55,413 bases of DNA from Spirochaetes bacterium RBG_16_49_21 (GCA_001829495.1 MIBJ01000017.1:27914-83326); one strand, 5' to 3'. Shown: positions 41,147 through 50,622, counted from the first letter of the stretch. Translations and numbers: made by a program. The notes: generated by a model not told the origin, from the sequence alone.

Positions 41147-42208
41147 TTATGAAAATTTTTCCGTGTACATCGGGTCCGGGTCGCTCACCATATCGTACAC
41201 ATGCTGCACAATCTCGCTCATTCCCGATCTGATATCATGGATCTCGTCTCCCCTGATCGGTTTCCGCCTGCGTACGATCACGATCCCTAAAAAATTTCCG
41301 TTATAGATGAGGGGAAGGAGCAGCCGTGTTCCCTTATCCAGCACAAGGATGGATGATTTTCCAAGCTCCTCGCCCGCTGCATTGTTGATGTCGAGGTATC
41401 GAGCTTCAGGGGAAGCGTTTCTGAAGAATCTGTTCCCTTTGATCTCCACGGCTTTAACCAGCCGGGCTTCCCCGGTGCGAATATACAGGGATACGCTGTC
41501 TGCACCGTGCACATGACGGATACTCGCAAACAGGGCTTTGACCGGGCCCGCAAGGCCGCCCGGCACCGCCCCCGGCTCATGACCCGTTTTCCGCCGGGAA
41601 GCCGCCCTTCGACCGGCCGCACTATATGCCGCTGCGGTGAAGACTATGAACAATATCAGAATGAGGGACAACTCCAGACCTGTTCTGATAATAATCATCT
41701 TTCCGAAATGATGGGGATACACCACCAGAAGGCGAAAGGCGCCGATCTTATTTACGAATATATAGAATTTATACTCAATGGTTCCGGTCCCGGTTTTTTC
41801 ACCATAATACCTGATGATATACGGATTGTTTCTGCTGATAGTAAAACGATCCTGGGTGAAATCCTTTAAAATCTCCTCAAACAGATCGGCTGAGCGGATG
41901 AACCGGTCGTTCTTGCTCGACAACCGCACTGAAAGGCCCGGGTCTGTAATGGCCAGGAGCGCGATATCTTTATATTTCTTCCGGATATATCGTATATACT
42001 CCGACAGAAAGCGGGACGCCGGCTCCTTTTTTTTGCCCGCGGTTCGTTTTTCGAAAGTGTAATAGGTGCGGACTATATCGTTGGTTATCGATATCAGGCT
42101 GGTGATATAATCCCGTTCAATGTACTTAAACCTGATGGTGAAATAGAGAAATACGCTGGTGATTAAAAACAGAATTCCGATCACAAATGCTTTCAGTCTT
42201 GCGGACAT
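41147..42208 (-). CDS. Membrane sensor-like protein with GAF-like domain
   Basis: The 353-residue protein has a membrane segment at about 7-26, an extracytoplasmic region (27-180), a second membrane segment (about 182-205), and a cytoplasmic C-terminus (about 225-345). The C-terminus looks like a GAF domain: SVSLYIRTGEARLVKAVEI and RLLLPLIYNGNFLGIVIV. No kinase, cyclase or methyl-accepting domain follows, so any output must be by contact. I do not recognise the extracytoplasmic part. The start lies 9 bases after the MORN-repeat gene on the same strand, so both are likely co-transcribed. Confidence 0.7.
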   Translation of the reverse strand: MSARLKAFVIGILFLITSVFLYFTIRFKYIERDYITSLISITNDIVRTYYTFEKRTAGKKKEPASRFLSEYIRYIRKKYKDIALLAITDPGLSVRLSSKNDRFIRSADLFEEILKDFTQDRFTISRNNPYIIRYYGEKTGTGTIEYKFYIFVNKIGAFRLLVVYPHHFGKMIIIRTGLELSLILILFIVFTAAAYSAAGRRAASRRKTGHEPGAVPGGLAGPVKALFASIRHVHGADSVSLYIRTGEARLVKAVEIKGNRFFRNASPEARYLDINNAAGEELGKSSILVLDKGTRLLLPLIYNGNFLGIVIVRRRKPIRGDEIHDIRSGMSEIVQHVYDMVSDPDPMYTEKFS

Positions 42209-42217
42209 GATGGCGCG

Positions 42218-44182
42218 CTATTCCTCACCGTCAAAAGGCGGGATCTCGTATTCCGTATCTTCCTTCCAAACATACGCGTCCCTGCCGTTCTTCGATTTGT
42301 CCGGGCATGCCTTCATGATATATTTTTTCTCATTGGGCCAGTACGCGTTCTTCTCGCTGTGATAGTAGCAGTCGAGGTCGCTCACGTATTTCATCCCGTC
42401 GGGCCATATCTTCGTGCCCCTCCCCTCGCGCTCCCCCTGTTTGAACCGTCCGATATAGCGCGAGCCGTCGATAAAAAACCAGACCCCCTTGCCGTCGATC
42501 TTCCCGTCCTTGAATTCGCCCATGTACCGGTCGCCGGAGGGCAATACCAAGCCTCCCTGGCCGGTCTGCTTGTCGTTCTCAAAATAGCCGATATATTTGG
42601 CGCCGAACCATTCCGACTTCTTCCCCCAAATATAGGTGCCGAACCCGTGCTTCCTGCCGTTCTTCCACTCCCCGGAATAGGAATCGCCTTCCCCCACGGT
42701 GAACTTCTTCTCCTTCTGCATGACGCCGCCGCTCCAGAAAGCATAATATCTGGCGGTGACGTTACCCTTTTCGTCATACATGAACAGGGAGCCTTCGCCG
42801 TGCTGCTTTCCGTCAAAGAATTGGCCGATATACTTAGACCTGAGCCTTCCTCTCCGGTCGTAGGTCAGCAGCGTGCCTTCGCCGTTCGGGTTCCCGTCGA
42901 TCACCTGGCCGAGATAGAGGGAAAGGAGCCTCCCGCTCCCGTCATACGTAAATATCGATCCCACGCCGGTCTCCCTGCCGTTTAAGTACATCCCTAAATA
43001 TTTACGTATCAATGTTCCCTGCTGGTTGTACACGAACTCCGAGCCCTGGCCGTCGCGCAGGTCGTTGCTGAATTCGCCGATATATTTTTTTTTCAAGGCG
43101 CCGTTCTCGTCATAGGTATACAGGGTACCGTCGCCCTGTTTAAGCCCCTGCTTGAACTTCCCTTCGTATTTACCGACCATGACGCCTTTATCGTTATACG
43201 TGGTGAGGATGCCGTCGCCGTCCGGCTTCCCGTCCTTAAACCGACCCTCATACTCCTGAACGATCGCGCCGGTACTATCATAGGTTATGAGCCTCCCTTC
43301 GCCCTCAGGCCTCCCGTTTCTGAATTCTCCGGCGTATTTGCTCTCCATAGTTCCATCTTTGGCGTAGGTGATGAGCGTTCCTTCTCCCGTAGGAACGCCG
43401 TTTTCCACGTTCCCGAAGAACCGGGACGCCTCCCTTCCCTGGTCATCGTAGGTGATGATAGTTGCGTTCCCGTTTATAGTGCCGTTCAGGTATTTACCCG
43501 TGATCTTGCTTATAAGCTTCCCCTGTTTATTGTAGGAATACACGTCCGCTATGCCGGTGGGCCTCCCCTCATAAAAAGTCCCCGTGATCTTTGATTCGAT
43601 TTTACCGTCTTTATCATATGCTATGAGAGTTCCCTTTCCCTCCGGCCTGCCGTCCGCAAAACTGCCTGAATACTCACTCTTGAGCCTTCCGCCCGCGTCA
43701 TAGGTCTTCATGACGCCCTCGCCCTCCGGCCGGTTATTCTCAAAGCTCCCGGCATAGGTGCTGGCCACCGTACCGTCGCCTCGGTAGGTGGTGAGGGTGC
43801 CTCTCTCGTATTTGCCGCGCTTCAGCGTTCCGGTGAATGAGCTTACAAGCCGCCCGCTGGGATCATATTCCGATACGACCACCGCACCCTTCGGCGCTCC
43901 ATTCTCGAACATACCCTCGATTTTTTTTATCACCCTCCCGTCTTTATCCAGGACGTATAGAATCCCCTTGCCGTGCGGCTTGCCGTTTTTGGTTTCCCCC
44001 TCATACCGGTAGTTGCCCCAGGCAAGCCCCTGCTTGCCTGCCGGCCGGGCCTTCTCCCCTTCGCGCATAACGGCGCCTTCGGCAGGTTTTCCTTGACCGG
44101 AAGGGGCCTGTTTTTTCAGAGTCGTGCACGCAGGAAGGGTCACGGCAACTATGATAAGCAGAATTAAGAAAATTCCTTTCAT
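42218..44182 (-). CDS. MORN-repeat lipoprotein
   Basis: The 654-residue protein starts with a lipoprotein signal (MKGIFLILLIIVAVTLPAC; Cys at about 19). After a short linker there are about fifteen 32-residue units of the type FxNGRPEGEGTLITY followed by DxxGxxxSKYxG. Four shorter classical MORN units follow (for example EWKNGRKHGFGTYIW). A Cys-containing tail (about 600-654) ends the protein. MORN-type repeats form elongated beta hairpins used for binding lipid or protein. GGAGG precedes the ATG at 44182. The function is unknown; location is probably an envelope surface. Confidence 0.85.
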   Translation of the reverse strand: MKGIFLILLIIVAVTLPACTTLKKQAPSGQGKPAEGAVMREGEKARPAGKQGLAWGNYRYEGETKNGKPHGKGILYVLDKDGRVIKKIEGMFENGAPKGAVVVSEYDPSGRLVSSFTGTLKRGKYERGTLTTYRGDGTVASTYAGSFENNRPEGEGVMKTYDAGGRLKSEYSGSFADGRPEGKGTLIAYDKDGKIESKITGTFYEGRPTGIADVYSYNKQGKLISKITGKYLNGTINGNATIITYDDQGREASRFFGNVENGVPTGEGTLITYAKDGTMESKYAGEFRNGRPEGEGRLITYDSTGAIVQEYEGRFKDGKPDGDGILTTYNDKGVMVGKYEGKFKQGLKQGDGTLYTYDENGALKKKYIGEFSNDLRDGQGSEFVYNQQGTLIRKYLGMYLNGRETGVGSIFTYDGSGRLLSLYLGQVIDGNPNGEGTLLTYDRRGRLRSKYIGQFFDGKQHGEGSLFMYDEKGNVTARYYAFWSGGVMQKEKKFTVGEGDSYSGEWKNGRKHGFGTYIWGKKSEWFGAKYIGYFENDKQTGQGGLVLPSGDRYMGEFKDGKIDGKGVWFFIDGSRYIGRFKQGEREGRGTKIWPDGMKYVSDLDCYYHSEKNAYWPNEKKYIMKACPDKSKNGRDAYVWKEDTEYEIPPFDGEE

Positions 44183-44418
44183 AATCGCTCCTCCTTTGTT
44201 CAAATAATCAGGATGTCGATTTGATACCGGAAATGATTGTTGTTTTTTTAGTCAAAACTAGAAATGCTTCCCGGTTGTTTGTCAAGAGTTTTCAATCAAA
44301 TTATAATTGAATTTTGCAGCAAGTCTAATAATAATATATTAAGAAATTTTTTTTTAAATCCGATATTATAACCAAATGCGATACGGTTATTCAAGATATT
44401 TATGAAAGTGGTGATGTC

Positions 44419-45327
44419 ATGAAACCAAAAAGGCGATGGATTTCCATCAATATTATACTATTCACGTTCATCATATCGTTCTCTATCAGCCTGATTTCGC
44501 GGGAATTCAGGTATCTCCCCATGGATCTTGAAAAAATTTCAACCTATGACAATGACCGCGTCGTGTTTCAAAGGGTGGAACAATCCACCGACCTTGCACG
44601 GGATAATTCGTTCGAATCCCTGCTTATAATCAAAAACCGGAAGACGTACCTCATGATGGACGGCTACGACAGCCCTTATCTGGCGAATATCAGGAAAATA
44701 AAGATCGCGATTCAGAAGATATACGGCGAGAACGAAAACGACCTGATCTGGACCAATAAGCTGAACGGCAAGCCGGATTTCGTCCAGGTAATGGAGCGCC
44801 GCATCCAGCTCATGAAAAACGCGAACGAAGAATTCGTCTCCACCAATTTCGGGACTTTTTACAAATCGATCAGGGACAAATTCATCAAGGAGCACGTAGA
44901 GAAATTCCACCAGCTCATGAAAAACCGCGGCGAGTCTGACTTCTACGTCGATACGAAACAACTCCCCCGGCCCCTGTACCTCGCGGACGTAGTTGGGTAC
45001 AAAGATAAATATTCGACGATCGCCAAGGCGCGGGCCATGGACGGAACAACCTATTCCTGCGAGGATACGGACGGCGACGGCATCACGGAAACCTTTATGG
45101 CCGACGGCAATGACGGGTTCAGTTGGGGATATAAATCAGGGCCGAACCTCATCCTCATATATAAGAACACGGACAAGGATATCGAAACCCTCATCGGCAA
45201 ACTGGCTAATGAAGCGGTATACGGCAGCGTGGGAGAGGAAAAGGAGATGATCGAGACCTTCCCCAAAGAGAGGGATATCGACGATCTGGTTAAATGGCTC
45301 ACGCCCAAGAATCCGAACTTCAAGTAA
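44419..45327 (+). CDS. Hypothetical signal-anchored protein
   Basis: The 302-residue protein has an N-terminal hydrophobic segment (about 10-26) and a soluble, charged remainder presumed to be outside the cytoplasmic membrane. DTDGDGITETF near residue 217 looks like a calcium-binding EF-hand-type loop. I recognise no family. GGTGATG lies just before the ATG. It is divergent from the MORN-repeat gene, with 236 bases between their starts for both promoters. Confidence 0.72.
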   Translation: MKPKRRWISINIILFTFIISFSISLISREFRYLPMDLEKISTYDNDRVVFQRVEQSTDLARDNSFESLLIIKNRKTYLMMDGYDSPYLANIRKIKIAIQKIYGENENDLIWTNKLNGKPDFVQVMERRIQLMKNANEEFVSTNFGTFYKSIRDKFIKEHVEKFHQLMKNRGESDFYVDTKQLPRPLYLADVVGYKDKYSTIAKARAMDGTTYSCEDTDGDGITETFMADGNDGFSWGYKSGPNLILIYKNTDKDIETLIGKLANEAVYGSVGEEKEMIETFPKERDIDDLVKWLTPKNPNFK

Positions 45328-45340
45328 GGTTTGACCCTTT

Positions 45341-46204
45341 TCATTTAGCTTCCGGCTCTATGCCGCGCCGGTTGATGGCATAGGCCCCGGGATCGGCAAT
45401 AAAGGGAAGGATCAATGCCCAGCGGAGGTAACGGGGCTCAAAGCTCCGGTACTGGGAAAGGCCGATGGTCATGCCCTCATGTCCGGCCGACGGCAGGCTG
45501 CGATAGGTGCCGAATAAGCGGTCCCACCAGGGGAAGTTAAATCCGAAATTACTGTTCGTTTCCCTTATGATCACCGAATGATGAACCCGGTGCATGTCCG
45601 GCGTCACTACGATCCGCCTGAGCACGCGGTCAAGAGCAAGCGGCATACGGACATTGGCGTGATTGAACAGAGATGTCCCGTTTAACACCGCCTCAAACAC
45701 GATCACGGCAACCGGGTCCGGCCCCAGAAGCAACACGACAGAAACCTTAACAAACAGGGAGAGTATGATCTCAAGGGGATGGAACCTCAGGCCCGTGGTC
45801 ACGTCTATGTCAAGGTCGGCGTGGTGGACCAGGTGGAGCCGCCAGAGGATCGGCAGGGTGTGGAACATGACATGCTGGAGGTAGACTGCGCAATCAAGGA
45901 TGAGCAGCGTGATGATGATCCCGATCCAGGATGGAATGTCGAAATAGTTAAGAAGCCCCCACTGATTGTCCTTGGCCCAAACAGCCATAACCACCGGCGC
46001 AAGGGGCGCTGCGAGCCGCACCAGCATAGTGTTGAAGAGGGTTATGGCCAAATTAGCCGCCCACCGGGTCTTTTTTTCGAATATCAGCTTTCTCCGGGGA
46101 GCAGCAAGCTCCCAGACCGCCATAATTGAAAAGACCCCCAGGAATACGGCAAGGCGGGTACCCAGCTCGCCGAACGCTGATACGGGAATAATATTCTCAA
46201 TCAT
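45341..46204 (-). CDS. Sterol desaturase/fatty acid hydroxylase-family protein
   Basis: The 287-residue membrane protein has about four or five hydrophobic segments and the di-iron His motifs of the family: QHVMFH near 110, HLVHHADLD near 125, NHAN near 180 and HRVHHS near 205. The family hydroxylates or desaturates lipid chains or sterols; the substrate here is unknown. GGAGG is 9 bases before the ATG. It follows a prenyl synthase gene after 23 bases on the same strand, which suggests an isoprenoid or membrane lipid substrate. Confidence 0.88.
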   Translation of the reverse strand: MIENIIPVSAFGELGTRLAVFLGVFSIMAVWELAAPRRKLIFEKKTRWAANLAITLFNTMLVRLAAPLAPVVMAVWAKDNQWGLLNYFDIPSWIGIIITLLILDCAVYLQHVMFHTLPILWRLHLVHHADLDIDVTTGLRFHPLEIILSLFVKVSVVLLLGPDPVAVIVFEAVLNGTSLFNHANVRMPLALDRVLRRIVVTPDMHRVHHSVIIRETNSNFGFNFPWWDRLFGTYRSLPSAGHEGMTIGLSQYRSFEPRYLRWALILPFIADPGAYAINRRGIEPEAK

Positions 46205-46227
46205 TGCACCGGCCCTCCTTGTTATGG

Positions 46228-47304
46228 CTAAATCATTGAAACAAGCTCTATTAAGCCCTTTGCGATCGCCTTGAACTCATCCGCAAGGGCAAGCCCGGGC
46301 AGAATCCCGGATGACTCGTCCACCAGTTTACGATGTAGGAGCGCGACCTCGTCAAGGGAGCCGCTCTCGCGGATCATTTCCCTGATCTTGTTGACATCAC
46401 CCCTCCCCTTGCGTTTCTTGCTCAAAAGACGCATGAACCGGCGCCGCTCCCTGCCCGCCAGGGTGCGGAGCGCGCTGTTTACGAGAAAGGTGGCCTTCCC
46501 TTCACGTATATCGGAATCGGAAGGCTTGCCGGTGTCGCTCTCCTCACCGAACATCCCCAGAAAGTCGTCCCTGTTCTGAAAGGCCAGCCCCAGGGGCACG
46601 CAAAATTTTTCGATCAGCTTTTTCTCCGTAGATGAATCCTTGCCGGCGAGCTCGTACCCCATGAGCATGGGGTACACAGCGGTGTAATACGCGGTTTTCA
46701 TGAGCGCTATCTGCCGGACGGTCTCTTCAGGGCGATCCATCCTCCGGGGGTGTGAATGAAGGATATCCAATATCTGTCCCCAGGCGGTCTTCTCATAAGT
46801 GTCGGCGAAAATCTTCATGAATCTGTTTTTCAGCCTGTGGGAAATCCCGGATTCGGCGACGACGGCAAGGGAAGCCGCCATAAGAACATCCGCAAGGATG
46901 AGGGATACATCTATTCCGATATTTTTATTGTGGCTCAGGGAGCCGTATTTCTCGCCGCAGATCAGGTGAAGCGATTTCCCGCCCCGGCGCAGAGCCGACC
47001 GATCGATTATATCATCCTGGATGAGAAAAAATGAGTGCATCATCTCAAGCGCTGAGGCTATACGGATGATGTCGTCGGTGGAGGCGCCGCCGTAGCCGAA
47101 ATAGGACATGAGCAGAATAAGCGGCCTCAACCGCTTCCCGTCCCGGGAGCAGTACTCGTGCACCAGGCCGTACATTTCGCGCAGCACCGGGAGCCCGGCT
47201 CCGCTTATTTTCCGCGAAAAAAATTCATCCATGGATGCGTTGACGCGGGGTATATACGTGCTGCTGAATCTAGTAAACCGATCAAGAGGCGTTGGGCTGC
47301 TCAT
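46228..47304 (-). CDS. Polyprenyl diphosphate synthase, copy 2 (short-chain type)
   Basis: The 358-residue prenyl transferase has FFLIQDDIIDRSALRRG near 95 and a second motif FQNRDDFLGMFG near 240, where the second Asp-rich motif reads DDFLG rather than DDxxD. RDGKRLRPLILL is the usual upstream motif. It is closer to the geranylgeranyl-type short-chain group than copy 1. GAGG lies 6 bases before the ATG. It is paired with the sterol-desaturase-fold gene downstream. Confidence 0.87.
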   Translation of the reverse strand: MSSPTPLDRFTRFSSTYIPRVNASMDEFFSRKISGAGLPVLREMYGLVHEYCSRDGKRLRPLILLMSYFGYGGASTDDIIRIASALEMMHSFFLIQDDIIDRSALRRGGKSLHLICGEKYGSLSHNKNIGIDVSLILADVLMAASLAVVAESGISHRLKNRFMKIFADTYEKTAWGQILDILHSHPRRMDRPEETVRQIALMKTAYYTAVYPMLMGYELAGKDSSTEKKLIEKFCVPLGLAFQNRDDFLGMFGEESDTGKPSDSDIREGKATFLVNSALRTLAGRERRRFMRLLSKKRKGRGDVNKIREMIRESGSLDEVALLHRKLVDESSGILPGLALADEFKAIAKGLIELVSMI

Positions 47305-47438
47305 GAATTACCTCGCTCCCTAATCTCTCCCATCCATCTTCACATTTCCTGCTCTTACCTATATTTGCGTAAAAAGTCAATTTAAAAAATTATCAGCAAA
47401 AAATACAACATTGGCAATAATAATTTGCGATCCAGGGG

Positions 47439-47599
47439 GTGTGAATTAAATTTCTGAAAATTCCTTACTTAAGACCCCCCTGTCCCCCGTAGGGGGCACG
47501 AGTAAGACGAATGTAATTATGCAAGAACGCCCCCTCTCGGGGGGATGGAGGGTCTTAAAAAATGCAAGTGCCTTATTTTACCCGAAAAATACTTTACAC
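47439..47599. repeat. Foldback (MITE-like) element, copy 2
   Basis: This 161-base element shares both ends with the element at 6669-6969: GTGTGAATT at the left, then TTAAGACCCCCCTGTCCCCC, and at the right TTTTACCCGAA followed by a degenerate TTTACAC end. Its centre is shorter and different. Outer C-runs pair with the GGGGGGATGGAGGGTCTTAA side. No coding frame or clear target duplication is seen. It lies in the gap 47305-47683 between divergent genes. Confidence 0.7.
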
Positions 47600-47683
47600 T
47601 CTATTCAGGCATCCTCAAAAAAGTAATTGCTAAATACCGCACATGATTATTCTGGCATCAGAGCTATTAATCGGAAACAGTCC

Positions 47684-48448
47684 ATGCTTGCAAAAAGGAT
47701 CATACCATGCCTGGATGTCGACAAAGGCAGAGTCGTCAAAGGCGTTAATTTTATAAATCTCCGTGATGCCGGCGACCCGGTCGAAAACGGAAGGTTCTAC
47801 GACGAAGAGGGAGCGGACGAGCTCGTATTCCTGGATATTACCGCATCATCGGACCGGAGGGACATCATTCTCAGAATGGTGAAAGGGGTCGCGGAGACCG
47901 TGCACATCCCCTTCTGCGTTGGCGGCGGCATCAGAACCATTGATGACGTGCGCCTCATCCTTGAAAACGGAGCCGACAAGGTCTCCATAAATACCGCCGC
48001 GGTGCAGACTCCCCGCGTCATAACCGACTCTGCCCTGCGCTTCGGCTCGCAATGCATCGTGGTTGCCATTGACGCGAAGCGGAACGACCGGGGCGGCTTT
48101 ACGGTCTATCTTCACGGCGGGCGAACCCCGACGGAGCTTGACGCTGTCGAATGGGCGGTGCGGGTGCAGGAGCTGGGCGCGGGCGAGATACTCCTCACCA
48201 GCATGGACCGCGACGGAACGAAACTGGGCTACGACCTCGACCTGACCCGCAGGGTCGCGGAGTCGGTGACCATTCCGGTCATCGCATCCGGCGGCGCCGG
48301 GAGTGTGGAGCATCTGTTTCAAGGGCTTGCCGAGGGCATGGCGGACGCGGTCCTGGCCGCCTCGATATTTCACTTCAGGGAGATCTCCATCGCCGAGGTG
48401 AAGCGCGAGCTCCGGTCCCGCGGCGTACCGGTCCGCTATCCTTTCTAA
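47684..48448 (+). CDS. hisF: Imidazole glycerol phosphate synthase subunit HisF
   Basis: The 254-residue barrel protein is the cyclase of histidine synthesis, working with the glutaminase HisH. Motifs are [16 protein letters not shown] (catalytic Asp), [28 protein letters not shown] and [15 protein letters not shown] (second catalytic Asp). I chose the ATG at 47684, where the family begins; the frame is open to 47627. No hisH, hisA or other his gene is adjacent, so it is an orphan here. Confidence 0.93.
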   Translation: MLAKRIIPCLDVDKGRVVKGVNFINLRDAGDPVENGRFYDEEGADELVFLDITASSDRRDIILRMVKGVAETVHIPFCVGGGIRTIDDVRLILENGADKVSINTAAVQTPRVITDSALRFGSQCIVVAIDAKRNDRGGFTVYLHGGRTPTELDAVEWAVRVQELGAGEILLTSMDRDGTKLGYDLDLTRRVAESVTIPVIASGGAGSVEHLFQGLAEGMADAVLAASIFHFREISIAEVKRELRSRGVPVRYPF

Positions 48449-48455
48449 ACCCACA

Positions 48456-48720
48456 TCTCATTCGCTCATGCCCCCCAACCCCCCCGAGGGCTAACAACTA
48501 CCCACAAGTGTGTAAGCAAGGGGGATAAGAAGATAGAAGAGATGATAGAGATACATTTTTAGCGGAATATTGTTAAAATTGAAGGGAAAAATAATCATTT
48601 AAGCTCAAAAAATAAAATTATCTCTGATATCTCTTCAATTCCCCTATCCCCTGTTCTTACACATGGAGATGTGGGTAGAAGTTAGCCCTCCGGGGGATTT
48701 AGGGGGCCGAGGAGCCCAGC
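48456..48720. repeat. Nested foldback repeat after hisF
   Basis: The G/C-run module (48466-48492) is followed by CTACCCAC, TGTGTAAG and GGGGATAAGAAG, which pair with CTTACACA, CCCCTATCCCC and GTGGGTAG further on, and with AGCCCTCC at the far side. GGGATTTAGGGGGCCG (around 48695-48710) also occurs at about 6855-6871. It lacks the GTGTGAATT ends, so it is a relative of, not a copy of, the other elements. No gene was found. Confidence 0.6.
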
Positions 48721-48743
48721 CTTTTCAGGGGATGCCGCAGGGG

Positions 48744-49811
48744 CTACTTGAAATAAAGTATCAATAAAACGATCAATGACAGGAGGATCACTGAGAGCAG
48801 TGAAATAACGGCGACGCTTATTTTCGGCATCTTGTCGACATGCTGCCGCTCCTCCAGGTACGACGTGTCCACCGCGATCTTTATATTCTCCTCAGTCTCA
48901 TCGATTCTCACGAATATGCCCTTGGCGATAAGGACAAAAATTCTGTATCCGCCTTCGGCGAGACGACGGATAGACACTATCCTGCCGACGATCGGATGGA
49001 TGCCGTCCTCATCGTATGCGTCGAATGCCTTGGCGACCTGCACAGCCCGGGGGCTGACGTCAACAATTTTCACTTTTATCCGGTCCCCAATGATCAAAAG
49101 CCCCACATCCCTTCCCTTTATGGGGGACAGGATCAGGCTTCCCCGCAAAACCAGCTTAACCTTTTTCTCCTTGAGGACATCACCGTCATCCTCCTCGAAT
49201 TCTATGCGGGGTTCGCTTTCGTCCTTGTCGTCCTTGTGTTCTTTATATGCGGTTATCTTACGGCTGGTAAGCGAATGGAGCTCCATGTCAAGGGAGGATA
49301 TGAATTCGCAACTCACGCTCATTTTCGCTCTCTGAAATCCCATGCGGTCCTGCATAAATTGCATGAAGAACTTGTTTATCCCGGATTTATCATCAGCCTG
49401 GACGAGCTTTTGTAATTCTCCCGCGAACTGGAGCGTAAATGCGGCGGTGAATACATTCCTGAAATGCGTGCATAAAACATCATCATGTTCATCGTTGCCC
49501 ATGGAATCTACGAGATGTTTTTCAAAAGTGATCCAGTCTGAATCCGGATCCAGCGCCGAAAAAGTCTGCGAAGCGGAGATGACCGGATACACGCTGTTTA
49601 ACGTGAGGTACTGGTAATTGAAGAAAGCGATAAATGCGCCCAGCGACGTGGTCGAATAAAATTTCCCTTTTATCACGCTCATGTCCCTCAGGTCGCCGGC
49701 TATCATCTGCCGGGCCCTTTCGGCGTTTCCGTTGGTGTAGAAGAAGGCGATCTCATACTCCTTCGAGCTATCGGATGACGATTCATCCTCTGTATGCAAT
49801 ATCTCCGACAT
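48744..49811 (-). CDS. Hypothetical tail-anchored protein
   Basis: The 355-residue protein has an acidic Ser-rich start, a mixed domain (about 20-195), an Asp/Glu/Lys-rich linker (about 195-215), a beta-rich domain (about 215-320; VKLVLRGSLILSPIKGRDVG) and a single hydrophobic C-terminal helix (about 335-353). The helix at the end suggests a tail anchor with the rest in the cytoplasm. I recognise no family with confidence. GGGG lies upstream of the ATG. The next gene upstream on this strand is a receiver-like protein 71 bases away. Confidence 0.7.
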   Translation of the reverse strand: MSEILHTEDESSSDSSKEYEIAFFYTNGNAERARQMIAGDLRDMSVIKGKFYSTTSLGAFIAFFNYQYLTLNSVYPVISASQTFSALDPDSDWITFEKHLVDSMGNDEHDDVLCTHFRNVFTAAFTLQFAGELQKLVQADDKSGINKFFMQFMQDRMGFQRAKMSVSCEFISSLDMELHSLTSRKITAYKEHKDDKDESEPRIEFEEDDGDVLKEKKVKLVLRGSLILSPIKGRDVGLLIIGDRIKVKIVDVSPRAVQVAKAFDAYDEDGIHPIVGRIVSIRRLAEGGYRIFVLIAKGIFVRIDETEENIKIAVDTSYLEERQHVDKMPKISVAVISLLSVILLSLIVLLILYFK

Positions 49812-49882
49812 TAATGCTTCGCCCCTTAACCCCTTTTAGATTATAACATAGACAGTTATACAGCAAGTCAATTTTTAACTTG

Positions 49883-50335
49883 CTAATCTGAACCTTTCTG
49901 TTTCTGCAATACACTCTTGATCCGGGAAAGGACCGTGCGCCGGTCAATGGGCTTGAGTATGAAATCGCTCATCCCCATTTTTATCAGATCCTGCATGACC
50001 CCAACAGTGGTCTCGTCGCTGATGAACACGACCGGCGGCCTGTTGGGCCGGGCGCCCAATTCATACATCAATGCATATCCGTCCAGAACCGGCATATCGA
50101 GCGTAGTGGTGATGAGGTCTATTTTCATATCCAGCTTTTCGAGCTTGGCTAACGCCTCCTGGCCGTTGGAAGCGGTTGCCACGACGTCATATCTCTCTGA
50201 TTCAAGAATCTGAACGATCAGCTTTCTTATGAACTCTTTATTTTCAACGACCATCACCTTATACGGCCTTCCTCCCGGTCTGAGGCCGTCGGGACTTTTT
50301 ACGTTTAAACTCGGAAATTCTCCCTTTCCCTTCAT
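49883..50335 (-). CDS. Degenerate response-regulator receiver protein
   Basis: The 150-residue protein is one receiver domain (about 25-145): KVMVVENKEFIRKLIVQIL, LDMPVLDGYALM, PPVVFISDE and SDFILKPID. The phosphorylation Asp is replaced: aligning on the MPxLDG motif, that position reads Thr in ITTTLDMP. One of the two acidic N-terminal residues is Asn (VVENK). The Lys of LKP and the Ser of FIS remain. It therefore cannot be phosphorylated in the normal way. GGGAGG is 5 bases before the ATG. It is divergent from the ATPase-HDOD gene. Confidence 0.85.
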   Translation of the reverse strand: MKGKGEFPSLNVKSPDGLRPGGRPYKVMVVENKEFIRKLIVQILESERYDVVATASNGQEALAKLEKLDMKIDLITTTLDMPVLDGYALMYELGARPNRPPVVFISDETTVGVMQDLIKMGMSDFILKPIDRRTVLSRIKSVLQKQKGSD

Positions 50336-50494
50336 TCATCCCTCCCGGATACTAGTCACCGGTGATCATGGCTTCCGCTCCGCGGAAAATGCCGCAGGGT
50401 ACGGCAATTATTGATTAAAATTATTGAATTTTATTTTCCCGATATTTGTCAAGATGAAAAAATTCCGCGATCATCACATGATTTCCGCAGAGAT

Positions 50495-50604
50495 GAAGGT
50501 GGGGATGCGTACCCCCGCCTTCTCGGGCATAAAATACTTGATAATTTTAAAAAATTCATTAAGTATGGCATGAGACGAAGGCGAAGATGCGCATCCCCGC
50601 TTTC
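50495..50604. repeat. Two 28-base palindromes around an AT-rich stem, copies 2 and 3
   Basis: Copies at 50495-50522 (GAAGGTGGGGATGC then GTACCCCCGCCTTC) and 50577-50604 (GAAGGCGAAGATGC then GCATCCCCGCTTTC) belong to the family at 36134 and 55388. Between them TACTTGATAA and TTCATTAAGTA also pair. The unit ends 18 bases before the TTG start of the ATPase-HDOD gene, next to its ribosome site. Confidence 0.75.
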
Positions 50605-50622
50605 TAAAAGGAGCACCCGGAC

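Noticed and set aside
50495-50604. Repeated palindromes considered as a CRISPR array
   Set aside because: Copies are palindromic, differ in sequence, are few and not regularly spaced, and no cas gene is present.
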